From: a filamentous cyanobacterium Phorm 6
GTDB lineage: Bacteria > Cyanobacteriota > Cyanobacteriia > Cyanobacteriales > Microcoleaceae
DNA length: 37,443 bases
Assembly: GCA_003003725.1 (NCBI GenBank)
Contig: PVWI01000021.1
Coordinates: 1-37,443 of the forward strand
Reading direction: 5' to 3'
The notes below the pieces were generated by a model that was not told the DNA's origin, searched no databases, and saw nothing but the letters and a program-made list of their open reading frames with translations. The stretch's first letter is position 1. Every line of letters begins with the position of its first letter. Both the position numbers and the translations under genes were made by a program. Positions 1 through 7,734 of this stretch are shown here, piece by piece.

Positions 1-1292
1 AGCAAAATTGAAAGGGCTTCGATTGGGTTACAAGCAATCACAGCTCGCTCAATTTCTCCAGTAGTGGCTACCCAGAAAGCAGCTTCAGATGACAGGGGAT
101 GGGTTGTAGTAAAGTTGCCTCTTTCATCTAGAACAAAAGCGAACCTGGCTTCCCCGTCAAGCGTCCGTCCTGTAAATACAGCCTTTTCTGAGCCGGCATA
201 CAGCCAAGAATGAGAGTGCAATAAATTAAGCAATTCTAAAGGTAAACTGTACTCGACTGCTAGATGCGATCGCACTTTTTGCCACTGAGTTTCATTCCTT
301 TCTGGCAGGATTGATAATTGCAACTCTAACTCATTTGCTGTTGCAGGAATTGCAGGTGTAGTTGTTTCTAGCTCAGATGGTGACGACTCTAACTCCGATG
401 CTTTTGCAGATAGGGTTGCTACTAACTCGGATTGTGACGACTCTAGCTCATTTTCCTCTGCCTCACTGGGGGCGATAGCTAAGTGTTGTGGCTGCATTAA
501 AGCCTCAATTAGGGCATTATCTCGCTGTTGGTCATAACTAATACCTCGATGCTTCTGCAATCCAGGAAAAGTGTAGGCTTTACCCAACTGAGTGCCACTT
601 AAAGCGACTCCATCTAAATTGTAAGAAATGCCTTTACTCAAGCCAGTTTTAGTCAATCCGACTTGCACCTCTATGCCTTGTTGCTGCAACCGCTCAACGA
701 ATTCTGGCATACTTGGGTTGTCTTGGGTAACTTCATCAATTAGGTCTTGCAATTGCACCCTGACACTCTTGTTTCCCTTGCTTTTTAATTGCCTGTGTTC
801 TCCTGTAGTCTGAGCTCGCTTGTCTGTTTCCCAACTGGGTGTAACCGTTTCCAGGTTGTAGTTCCGTTCGAGTTGGCGAATAGTTTCTTGGCTTTTGTAA
901 TAGTCCCAGCTATCGTCAACAACACCTCCATCTAGGCAAATGCGACTGGCGACGATGTGGATGTGGTCGTGTTCTGTATCGCTGTGCTTGACAACTGCGT
1001 ACTGGTTGTTGTCAAATTCCATCGCTTTCATGTAGTTGGCTGCGATTGCCAGCCAGCGCTGGTCATTTTCAACAGAATCTTCTAGTTTCTGGGTGCTTGC
1101 GACTGATAAAGTGGCGTGAAAAACTGCTACTTTCAGGTTAGGTCTTAGTTGTCGGGCGATCGCAAATTCAGCAGCGAGTTCTTCAGGAGTTTGTCCGCAC
1201 ATAGTACCGCCAATTAGAGCGGCGTCTTTTTTGCCCAGCACGTAGTTCAAACAGCCCCTAAAGCCTGTACCTTTGATTTGTTTGCCAATCAT
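1..1292 (-). CDS. MOBP-type relaxase, partial at the left edge, with a TOPRIM-like C-terminal part
   Basis: The frame stays open from an ATG at 1290-1292 to the window edge, about 430 codons. The start reads MIGKQIKGTGFRGCLNYVLG, a classic relaxase N-terminus with the likely nicking tyrosine at Y17. Around residues 103-112 is HSDTEHDHIHI, the three-histidine metal site of MOBP relaxases. The protein would nick one strand at oriT and pilot it into a recipient. After a Glu/Ser-rich linker (about residues 280-330), the last part reads SWLYAGSEKAVFTGRTLDG, then ERAVIACNPIEALSIL. This resembles the DUF3991/TOPRIM domain fused to some cyanobacterial relaxases. mobC lies upstream, 65 bp away on the same strand, so they are probably co-transcribed. 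No strong ribosome-binding site (RBS) is seen before the ATG. The relaxase call is firm; the TOPRIM reading is moderate because the domain is cut off. Confidence 0.9.
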   Translation of the reverse strand, partial: MIGKQIKGTGFRGCLNYVLGKKDAALIGGTMCGQTPEELAAEFAIARQLRPNLKVAVFHATLSVASTQKLEDSVENDQRWLAIAANYMKAMEFDNNQYAVVKHSDTEHDHIHIVASRICLDGGVVDDSWDYYKSQETIRQLERNYNLETVTPSWETDKRAQTTGEHRQLKSKGNKSVRVQLQDLIDEVTQDNPSMPEFVERLQQQGIEVQVGLTKTGLSKGISYNLDGVALSGTQLGKAYTFPGLQKHRGISYDQQRDNALIEALMQPQHLAIAPSEAEENELESSQSELVATLSAKASELESSPSELETTTPAIPATANELELQLSILPERNETQWQKVRSHLAVEYSLPLELLNLLHSHSWLYAGSEKAVFTGRTLDGEARFAFVLDERGNFTTTHPLSSEAAFWVATTGEIERAVIACNPIEALSIL

Positions 1293-1357
1293 AACCCAAA
1301 AGTCGTCAGTTGCACAGAATCGATTGCTCAGGCGGTAAAGCCGAGCCTTGTTAATAA

Positions 1358-1771
1358 TTAGCGTACTGTAGATTTGGCGAGGTTTGCCACTATTGCTTTA
1401 ATCGTAGCTTGGTTCTCTCGAATGAGTTGCTGTACTCTTTCTAAGAGTCCTGTATTGACAACAACTGGTTCTCCCAATACCACAGCACTATTGCAAGCTT
1501 TAGCCATCTGATTGAGGTTGTTTCCTGCAATTCTCAATTGGGCATCAATCTTGCATAAAACTTGATAGGTTTTTAAGTCAAATGCCGCTAGAGGGCGCGG
1601 CATAGCTCTCCTCAAAGCTGCACGGCGCATGAAGTCGCTCATGCTCAAATTGACTTGCTCTGCTCTTGCTTTAATTTGATTGTAGTCAGAGTCAGACAAT
1701 CTCAGTTCCAGCCGACTCGAAAGTCTCTGATTTTGCTGCTGGTGAGGAAATTTATTGAGCTTCATAGTCAT
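1358..1771 (-). CDS. mobC: MobC-like relaxosome accessory protein
   Basis: A 137-aa basic protein directly upstream of the relaxase on the same strand. Residues about 20-55 (RLELRLSDSDYNQIKARAEQ followed by a helix with LSMSDFMRRAAL) fit a ribbon-helix-helix DNA-binding fold. The later part (LAAFDLKTYQVLCKIDAQLR, then AGNNLNQMAKACN) matches the MobC family signature of a conserved N-x-N-Q-x-A motif. MobC proteins bind near oriT, help melt the nick region and recruit the relaxase. Two in-frame ATGs lie close together (1771 and 1765), and neither has a clear Shine-Dalgarno sequence. Family assignment is confident from motif and position. Confidence 0.85.
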   Translation of the reverse strand: MTMKLNKFPHQQQNQRLSSRLELRLSDSDYNQIKARAEQVNLSMSDFMRRAALRRAMPRPLAAFDLKTYQVLCKIDAQLRIAGNNLNQMAKACNSAVVLGEPVVVNTGLLERVQQLIRENQATIKAIVANLAKSTVR

Positions 1772-2139
1772 AAAAATAGTTGAGTTTATCTCATTTTATA
1801 AATCTATAACTACTTTCAACTTCACCCCAAAATAGCAAACTAGGGGCGTAATGTTACCCCCGCCATTTGAGGATAACTGGTTGCGATCGTCGCGAATCAA
1901 TAACTGACAATCTATCCATTTGCTTTTTAAAGTGTTTGCTCCACAGGCAAGGGCGTTGTCAGCTCCTTTCTCCCTCTCATTTCTTATAGCTGTATAATAT
2001 TCAGCTTAATTTGTATTACAGTTAGCTACATTTGTCATTAAAGCTTAAGAAAGTCTTAAGCCCGACGTTGCGGCTAGGATTCCGCGTTCATGAGGTGCAT
2101 TGTTTTTATTTAAAAGTAATAAATAAAGCTTTGTACGGA
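1772..2139. other. Gene-free stretch upstream of mobC
   Basis: No convincing coding sequence is seen here. The first 90 bases are AT-rich and probably carry the mobC-relaxase promoter. The stretch also holds the small hairpin at 1843-1860, listed separately, and a HIP1-like GCGATCG near 1883. A short plus-strand open frame starting near 2032 runs into the repeat and looks like chance. Confidence 0.5.
1843..1860. other. Possible oriT hairpin
   Basis: GGGG-C-GTAA-TG-TTAC-CCC(C) forms a short GC-ended stem about 70 bp upstream of the mobC start. In MOBP systems the nick site and a small inverted repeat usually sit next to mobC, so this is the best oriT candidate here. I do not recognise a known nic consensus, so it remains a guess from position and symmetry. 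Confidence 0.25.
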
Positions 2140-2479
2140 CAAAACCATTGCTTGCTACCGAGAGAGAACTACTATAACCAGTCCCAACAGGTCAAGACAC
2201 GAACAGCACAAAAAAGCAGCAATTTGACCGAAAAAGTCAGGCATTTGCAGGATATTTTCAGGTAAATGCAGGTAAAGTGTACCCCCTGCAAATACCTGCA
2301 CTTGCCTGACTTTATACTGCAAACGCCTGACTTTATACTGCAAATGCCTGACTTTAGCTGACGCAACAATTAGCTAATTTTTTAGCGTTTTTAACAAAAT
2401 CCGAATTGATTTAATAGTCAAGTTACAGTATTTAAGTTGAATTAAGAATCAAGTTGAGCAAGTGCGAGAAAAGTGGCAG
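2140..2479. repeat. Direct repeat copy 1 (about 340 bp) with iteron-like units
   Basis: Aligns along its length with 4354-4694 in the same orientation. Shared blocks include CAAAACCATTGCTTGCTACC at the left end, an AAAAAAGCAGCAATTTGACC block, the iteron area, AACAATTAGCTAATTTT, and AGTGCGA...TGGCAG at the right end. The copies have diverged by substitutions and small indels. They bracket the toxin-antitoxin-like pair, so they may mark a cassette boundary, an old duplication or two copies of a replication/regulatory region. Short open frames inside it translate the repeats (LQYKVR-like) and look spurious. Confidence 0.85.
2304..2356. repeat. 21-bp iterons, array 1
   Basis: Two full 21-bp units of GCCTGACTTTATACTGCAAA plus C or T (2304-2324 and 2325-2345), then a partial unit GCCTGACTTTA (2346-2356). 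The half-site GTCAGGCATTTGCA sits inverted about 60 bp to the left (near 2237). Two helical turns of spacing puts repeated sites on one DNA face, as in plasmid Rep-binding iterons or a multi-site operator. No Rep gene is recognisable in the window. Confidence 0.7.
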
Positions 2480-2643
2480 GTAGCTAAAATTTATGAAGCG
2501 ATTTTGTAGCGTAGTACCCACTATGCCAGCAATAAAGTTGAGGCTGGACTATCTGGTTTTTGCGCTCGCCCGCCGAGCTGTTCGCGAGTGTAAAGCTTAC
2601 CTCGATCAAGTGTCCGCTGCCGTCTATTGCTAGCAGTCAACTA

Positions 2644-3330
2644 CTACACTACTATCGCCAGCCTTTCAATTCTTTGCAAGAGCAAGCGAGTGCGACCTGA
2701 ATTTTTAGCAGCGGACGAGAGGAAAGCAGGCGCGATGGAGCACAGATTTGCAAGCTCGGCTCGAAACCATCCTGATAAAAATGCTTTCACTTCTTCGTCA
2801 GCTTGTTGCACTTCCTCTAACAAACTAAAACGCCCGTCAAGCAGTGCCACAATGTCTTCAATATCGGAACTAAAATAAAAGTTACCCCCACCTCTACCAA
2901 TGAAAGCTTCTATTTTGGAAGCGAGGAGATAAGGCGTTGAAAAAATTAGGATTTGCCTACCACTTGGAAGTTGGTAGCGAATAGAGTTAGCAATGCCCGG
3001 TCTGTACCAGCGATTGGAAAACCCTAATACAGAGGAGTCGCACGGCATGACATCAATTGAAATTTCCTCATAGTGCCAGCGACACAGCGGTGCGCCTGAT
3101 TCTGTACTCTCTTGAAGCCCGATAGTTTTCAGCAATTCTGAGAGTTGGTAGTATTCAGCCCTGGATGCAATGGAGACAACGCAATCAACATCATCGGTGG
3201 GTCGAATGTCGGGGGCCGCAGCTTCATCGAGGTAAAGCGATATGGTTGCCCCTCCTGTGAAGACGATGGTAGTGGGTACTTGAGAGAGTACCCTGGCAAC
3301 TATTTCCAGCATGAATATCTGCGGGTTCAT
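2644..3330 (-). CDS. AbiEii/AbiGii-type nucleotidyltransferase, probable toxin
   Basis: A 228-aa protein with a nucleotidyltransferase signature near the N-terminus: VFTGGATISLYL (about residues 23-34), then RPTDDVDCVV (about 43-52), whose paired Asp residues would bind metal. A later ISIDVMP supplies the third acidic position. AbiEii-like enzymes transfer nucleotides to targets such as tRNA and stop growth, often as toxins or abortive-infection effectors. The ATG overlaps the stop of the upstream winged-helix gene as ATGA (3327-3330), the usual antitoxin-then-toxin coupling. The pair lies between two direct repeats. The toxin role is inferred from family and layout; the nucleotidyltransferase fold is well supported. 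Confidence 0.75.
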   Translation of the reverse strand: MNPQIFMLEIVARVLSQVPTTIVFTGGATISLYLDEAAAPDIRPTDDVDCVVSIASRAEYYQLSELLKTIGLQESTESGAPLCRWHYEEISIDVMPCDSSVLGFSNRWYRPGIANSIRYQLPSGRQILIFSTPYLLASKIEAFIGRGGGNFYFSSDIEDIVALLDGRFSLLEEVQQADEEVKAFLSGWFRAELANLCSIAPAFLSSAAKNSGRTRLLLQRIERLAIVV

Positions 3331-3836
3331 AGAGCGACGAGCCTTTTTTCAAGTTCGCTAGCGGCTAAACGTTGCTCCCGCACCCGACCAACTCGAATAG
3401 CGTCAATCAAGCTGAGCAAGGCATAAAGTTTTGGATCGTTACTGGCAGCTTGGGGGACTGAACGGTACAGAGGCGCGATTGCCTGCCCTCTCACGACACC
3501 TTGAGGGTCAGGCCAGACGTAAACCTCAGACGGTGAGGCAACCAGCTTGCTTTTCAATGGCTCAGCAGAATGTGCAGTTGGCAATCCCCGCGAGAGGGGG
3601 CCTGGTTGGGCGTAGAATACATAGCGCAACCCGTGAACCAGGAATTCCAACACCGCTTGCTTCAAAATTTTCCGCTCGGAGCCATAATACAGACCGGCAG
3701 CTTCAGAACGCTCAAGGGCAGCATGAACTTCTGATGCGCTCATGCCCAAGCTTTGAGCGAGAGAACTGTACGTCCAGTTCGTTGAATCCCAACTGTGGAC
3801 TTTGAGTATTGCAAGGATATCTTGGGGTTTTAGCAT
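3327..3836 (-). CDS. Winged-helix protein, probable antitoxin partner of the nucleotidyltransferase
   Basis: A 169-aa protein. Residues about 18-60 (WTYSSLAQSLGMSASEVHAA then LERSEAAGLY) look like a winged helix-turn-helix. The rest is a compact unknown domain with a C-terminal helix rich in Arg, Leu and Glu. It precedes the nucleotidyltransferase gene and overlaps it by 4 bp, so the two are translationally coupled. By analogy with AbiEi, the DNA-binding partner would repress the operon and counter the toxin. I do not recognise a named family. No clear RBS precedes the ATG at 3836, so the start is uncertain by a few codons. Confidence 0.7.
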   Translation of the reverse strand: MLKPQDILAILKVHSWDSTNWTYSSLAQSLGMSASEVHAALERSEAAGLYYGSERKILKQAVLEFLVHGLRYVFYAQPGPLSRGLPTAHSAEPLKSKLVASPSEVYVWPDPQGVVRGQAIAPLYRSVPQAASNDPKLYALLSLIDAIRVGRVREQRLAASELEKRLVAL

Positions 3837-4125
3837 AGCGGATGAGCGAGCGCATTGTTTCCTTTATTCTACATTCGCGAATACCGAATAATTAAGGTGG
3901 CGACTTTAATTGACTGCTCGGCGCTTGTTGAAGGGCGTGAGCCATGTAGCGAATACAGCGCTCGCCCCGGCCGAAGAGAAACCGTTGTAGGTAGGAGCGA
4001 TCGCACTATAAGTTTGAGAAAACTTAGCCGGAACTCTCCTTTACCGATATAAATATATCGCCCAACATTGCTATTGCTACCACTGCTCCTAACTTTTTTC
4101 CCTAGCTTCCTATCAGGCATAAAAT

Positions 4126-4362
4126 TTAGTCTACAAGAGAGCGAGTGAGGCTCGCTCCGCTAAGCGTGCGATCGGGACAGTTGGGGCAATTGACGCTGAT
4201 GCTGTCACAAGGGTCTCCACAACAGCAGGAGCAATGTGAGCAATCAGCACAGTTGGATATCGGGTAAAAATCAAGTCGCTTGACACCTAGGATGCCCCAT
4301 TCATCAGGGTGTATTATTTTTTTTCTGCACGCATTAATCATGGTTTGCGATCGCAAAACCAT
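4126..4362 (-). CDS. Small cysteine-rich protein, possibly real
   Basis: A 78-aa frame with a dense cysteine cluster near the middle: CADCSHCSCCCGDPCDS then NCPNCPD. Ten cysteines in about 27 residues suggest a metal-binding knuckle. The preceding part (HPDEWGILGVKRLDFYPISN) reads like real coding sequence. Its first ATG falls just inside direct repeat copy 2; a second in-frame ATG at 4341 gives 71 aa. No good RBS is visible and the C-terminal end is low-complexity, so it may be a fragment. Function unknown. Confidence 0.35.
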   Translation of the reverse strand: MVLRSQTMINACRKKIIHPDEWGILGVKRLDFYPISNCADCSHCSCCCGDPCDSISVNCPNCPDRTLSGASLTRSLVD

Positions 4363-4694
4363 TGCTTGCTACCGATTGAGAACAGCCAAAACCTGCCTCA
4401 ACAAGCAAAGGCAGTCTCTGCACAAAAAAGCAGCAATTTGACCGAAAAAGTCAGGCATTTGCAGGATATTTTCAGGTAAATACAGGTAAAGTGCAGCCCC
4501 TGCAAATGCCTGTAATCTCCCTGATTTTATACTGCAAACGCCTGACTTTATACTGCAAATGTCTGACTTTAGGACACACAACAATTAGCTAATTTTTAGC
4601 GTTTTTAACAAAGACTGGATTGAATTAATAGTCAAGTTGTGGCTTGGTAAGTTGAATTAAAAATCAAATTTCAGAAGTGCGAAAAAATTGGCAG
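4354..4694. repeat. Direct repeat copy 2 (about 340 bp) with iteron-like units
   Basis: Partner of 2140-2479, same orientation. It starts at CAAAACCATTGCTTGCTACC and ends at TTGGCAG. The right end falls about 12 bp before the last readable codons of the truncated DUF5131 gene (4706-5458), so repeat arrival and loss of that gene's 3' end are probably linked. Confidence 0.85.
4519..4571. repeat. 21-bp iterons, array 2
   Basis: Two units in phase (4519-4539 and 4540-4560) plus a partial unit (4561-4571), matching array 1 at 2304-2356 with a few changes (CCCTGATTTTATACTGCAAA in the first unit). The inverted half-site GTCAGGCATTTGCAGG also recurs to the left, near 4451. That both arrays kept period and flanking half-site suggests the layout is functional. 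Confidence 0.65.
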
Positions 4695-4705
4695 CGTAGC
4701 AGCCG

Positions 4706-5458
4706 TTATGTCAGCCTTGACAGTTGCATAAATTGCTGTTGTCGGGACCGAATCCAGTCAATTTCACAGGAACGTGCACCGGGCCCAGATTCACCACCCA
4801 TGATTACTTGGTCAATAGAATCTAGCTAAGTAGATTGCTCACCGTTTGAAAGGCTGACACATTCTAGTAAAGGTTCACAGCTCAGAAACCGGATTGCTGC
4901 TGGCGTTTCTAGCAGATGAGGGATTCGATAGTCAGCAGCTTTTTGATTTTCGACGGTAGTTCCTATTCAAACGTTTGGGATCGGCCAGATAAACTCCGAC
5001 TGAGGTAGGTTGAGTTGGTGTCTCAAATCCTCAACAGTTTTTCTGATTGGTTCTTTAGCCGATCGAAAATATTCCGGCATCCGCTCTAGGCGTTTTGTCA
5101 GAATCTGAAAGGTGTGCTGGGACGCTATTACCATATAAGCAAAAGCTAAATCCAGCATTTCAACACTTATCCAACCTCCAAAACAGTCGGTCATTGAAAA
5201 TATGAATACTCTTTCACCTTTTTTCAATTTCACCAACTTTTGCATGATGACCGAGGAGAAAATCAAGTTTTCTGGCACTTCACCTACATAAGGTCTTTTG
5301 CTGGCAAACTTGAAGTAATTACTTAGATTCATGGCTTCTGAGTAACAGTTAGCGCATCCTGGGCTGATTTTTTTGCACCAGTGTCCACCGTGTTTGCCGT
5401 CAGCTTTTACTAAGTGGATGGGGTTGGCTGTGATGTCCGTCCATTGAATATTGCTCAT
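4706..5458 (-). pseudogene. DUF5131 (phage Gp37/Gp68-like) protein, nonsense-interrupted and truncated
   Basis: The N-terminal part (MSNIQWTDITANPIHLVKAD, KISPGCANCYSEAMN, VFIFSMTDCFGG) clearly matches the DUF5131 family, including the C-x-x-C pair in GCANCY. The first frame ends at 4967 after PIPNV, but the same frame continues with the family motif: TGA replaces the Trp codon of PNVW-(I/L)G-TVEN. It then reads through KAADYRIPHLLETPAAIRFL and VIMGGESGPGARSCEIDWIR, with a second stop (TAG) before LDSID. The usual C-terminal end is missing where direct repeat copy 2 begins. Two in-frame stops plus truncation make a dead gene likely. Family function is poorly known; the proteins are common in phages and plasmids. 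Confidence 0.8.
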
Positions 5459-5569
5459 GTTTTTCTCAGTTTCTTCAGTTTGTTAATGTGTCGCACACTT
5501 ATTATTAAGCGCGTCTCGCCTGTGCTAATAATAAATGTGCGTATATGTGTGTATGTGGGAAGCGCAGAA

Positions 5570-5923
5570 TTAAGTAACTATGGTAATTTCCACGTTGTAG
5601 ACCGCATTACCTTCAAGCAACTTTTCTGATGTGTGGCTTCGGATTTGTTCATCAGATTTGAGATATATTGTGCAATCTCCATCGGCTCCATCCCCGCAAG
5701 TCCGGCTCTGCCAAGCCCAAGACACTCTTTCGAGTAATTCAGCGGGAGAGGAATCTGTCACCCATTGCCAGTCAGACTTTTGAACTTGAGGTAAAAGTTG
5801 TTGACCATTTTCTTCGGCAACAGCAACAGCTTTTTTGAGAAAATCTATCACATACTCCTTGAAGAGTTTGAGAATGTGTTCTTGATTGCCTGTTGCGCTA
5901 GTTACTTTGATTGTTTTCAGCAT
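5570..5923 (-). CDS. Orphan protein of 117 aa
   Basis: I choose the ATG at 5923 rather than the earlier in-frame start at 6001, because GAAAGGTAATCTC gives a good RBS at the right distance and the extra N-terminal residues look non-coding. The protein starts MLKTIKVTSATGNQEHILKL. A central part is rich in Gln and Trp (VQKSDWQWVTDSSPAELLER), and the C-terminal half carries RTCGDGADGDCTIYL and ends in a strand-like VYNVEITIVT. No family recognised. It lies downstream of the 137-aa gene at 6062-6475 on the same strand and may share its transcript. Confidence 0.55.
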   Translation of the reverse strand: MLKTIKVTSATGNQEHILKLFKEYVIDFLKKAVAVAEENGQQLLPQVQKSDWQWVTDSSPAELLERVSWAWQSRTCGDGADGDCTIYLKSDEQIRSHTSEKLLEGNAVYNVEITIVT

Positions 5924-6061
5924 GAGATTACCTTTCTTTGACAGAGATCGAGTTGATAGGGTTTGAGTAGAAAATCGAGTAGATCGGGTCAGTTCGATCA
6001 CCCTGAGTAAGGACGATCGAACTGAGGAGAGATTCAGAGGATTACTCCCCTGAATCGCGGA

Positions 6062-6475
6062 TTATTTGCCTTTAAGTTGCTTTACAGGTTGTTCAGCTTC
6101 AATGACTTCACTGCCATTGCCAGGTGGAATAGCTAACGTAGAAGATGAAGCAGAACCTAAGCACATTAACTGGTTTTCAATGAGTCTAGGATCGACGCAG
6201 TGAACAAGGCCTTCTTTATGGTCATCTTCAAAAATCATACGAGCAGCTTTGACGGCAGCTTCTTCAAAAGGAGTTGAGATCGGTCGAGTGGTGATGGCTA
6301 AGTAGTAGTAAGGGCCATAATTACCTTCACTTTGCACCATCTCGAAGCGGAAAATGTTCGCAAAATAAGCGTCAGATGCTTTTCTGAGTGCATATTCGCT
6401 GTGGTCGCCTTGCATACCTTCAGCAACCCAAGAATTGAATGCCTCTCGCCCAAAACATTCGACTAACCCTTTCAT
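6062..6475 (-). CDS. Orphan protein of 137 aa
   Basis: Starts at an ATG with a clear RBS (CACAGGACAAAATG). The sequence MKGLVECFGREAFNSWVAEG followed by aromatic-rich segments (FANIFRFEMVQSEGNYGPYY) looks like a folded soluble protein; the tail is polar and Lys-rich. No family recognised. A 7-bp inverted repeat, GATTCAG...CTGAATC (6030-6055), lies between it and the next gene and may be a processing site or weak terminator, though it lacks a T-tract. Confidence 0.55.
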   Translation of the reverse strand: MKGLVECFGREAFNSWVAEGMQGDHSEYALRKASDAYFANIFRFEMVQSEGNYGPYYYLAITTRPISTPFEEAAVKAARMIFEDDHKEGLVHCVDPRLIENQLMCLGSASSSTLAIPPGNGSEVIEAEQPVKQLKGK

Positions 6476-6592
6476 TTTGTCCTGTGATTGACGATGGATG
6501 AGAAAGGTACTTAATTGGAGTTTAGACTAAGCACAAATTGACTCAGCGTTAGCTGAGTAGAAATGGTGGTGAATTTAGAGAGAGTAGAAAGG

Positions 6593-7289
6593 TTAACTAA
6601 TGGATTTTGACGAGTTTTGGAACCTACCTTTACCCTTTTTGACCACAGGATAGTGGCATTTTGGAGTGCGCGGTTTTCCTGTTTGCCATCCATCTGAATT
6701 TCCTCGCTGTTTGGGAACAACAGCAGGACTTCCAATCCTGATTAAAAGTGGAAGCATTGATTGTACAACCCTTCCAGGCGTCAATTCAGGTAGAGATTTT
6801 GGCCAGGGGAGACGAATTTCTGTGACGACATCTTTAGCTAACCATAATTGCCAGGTTAGTAAAGGCATCAAATCACTCCATCGTTCGCACTGTTCGCTTG
6901 GTACTCAACTTCGGCACAGTCCAATGTAAGGTTTGTTTAGCTAACCGATACCAATGTTCGAGGGCAAAGCGGCGCAGATACAGTTGCCAAATTTCAGCCA
7001 GAGATGGCATTTGGATACCAACCCACACTAACCACAAAGGTTGACTATTTAATCGACCCGTTACAGTTTCTAAACGTTCGACTAAAATCAAGGTCATTGG
7101 ATGTTTGGGACTACCTCTAAAATGCAAGTCATCCCATCTTTTTAACCGAATTTTTCCCAGTTTGGGTTCAATAGATTCCAGAGTTTGTTTTGGTTTCCAC
7201 CAGCTTTGAGGCTCGTTGAGTCTAAACTGTTGACCGTGAATTTTGGGTCTGCCTCTACCACTATAGGCTGGCATTGGTAACAAGTTAGA
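6593..7289 (-). pseudogene. DDE transposase remnant, N-terminally truncated and frameshifted
   Basis: Two adjacent frames join into one protein. The upstream piece (6873-7283) has SGRGRPKIHGQQFRLN, WDDLHFRGSP and LEHWYRLAKQTLHW, typical of the C-terminal half of a DDE transposase with the catalytic Glu in the last motif. Near 6897-6902 one extra base breaks the frame. Dropping it gives SEQCERWSDLMPLLTWQLWL, which continues to the stop at 6593. Upstream of about 7289 an in-frame TGA follows within 20 bp and the N-terminal half is absent. The family looks IS701/IS4-like but is not pinned down. Dead copy. Confidence 0.8.
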
Positions 7290-7328
7290 AGGGAGTAGAT
7301 TTTGTCAATACCTCTTGGGATAGAAATG

Positions 7329-7427
7329 CTACTTATTAATAATGATAATCAAATAAAGACAAGGGTGAGAGAGTCGGCCTGCGGCGGACTCTCTCACCCA
7401 ATCGCGATTATCATTATTAATAAGTAG
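7329..7427. repeat. 99-bp nested palindrome, MITE-like hairpin
   Basis: The outer arms are perfect 22-bp inverted repeats (7329-7350 and 7406-7427; each carries the core TTATTAATAATGATAATC). Inside are perfect 13-bp arms, GGGTGAGAGAGTC (7363-7375) and its complement (7387-7399), with a further 3-bp GC stem at the tip. Single-stranded, the unit would fold almost completely. Candidates are a miniature transposable element, a strong bidirectional terminator or an IS relic end. No target duplication is evident. Confidence 0.8.
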
Positions 7428-7464
7428 TGTGCTCAATTGGCGTTGCATCGCGATCGAATTATGT

Positions 7465-7624
7465 GGCGGGCGATCGATAATAATGGCGGAAGATCGATAA
7501 TAATGGCGGGCGATCGATAATAGTCGCGGATGATGGATAACAGTAACGGGCGATCGATAATAGTCGCGGACGATCGATAACAGTAACCGGCGATCAATAA
7601 CAGTAACGGGCGATCAATAATAGT
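7465..7624. repeat. Eight 20-bp tandem repeats
   Basis: Eight units in exact 20-bp register (7465, 7485, 7505, 7525, 7545, 7565, 7585, 7605), consensus RRCGGGCGATCGATAAYAGT. Most keep the palindromic core CGATCG; the last two have CGATCA. The array lies between the hairpin and the IS4-type transposase. It could be a variable-number array, an iteron-like or protein-binding array, or part of the element's end. Confidence 0.85.
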
Positions 7625-7734
7625 TGCACATCAAGGGGCATGGCAGGGTGTGGACAAGCAGAATAGTTGCACCACGTTGGGGATATCGAAGGATAGAATT
7701 GACAAATAATTGAGGATTGTGTAGGTCAGTAAAT

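Noticed and set aside
2304-2356. CRISPR-like array
   Set aside because: Units are tandem without unique spacers and only two and a half copies long; iterons fit better. The 20-bp, 24-bp and 48-bp arrays also lack spacers.
2155-2369. Open frames with repeated LQYKVR-like residues in direct repeat copy 1 (and 4369-4584 in copy 2)
   Set aside because: They translate the 21-bp iterons, lack good RBS, and the two copies differ in frame ends; non-coding repeats explain them better.
3145-3805. Plus-strand open frames of 93 and 124 aa
   Set aside because: They are antisense to the winged-helix and nucleotidyltransferase genes, whose motifs and 4-bp overlap are convincing.
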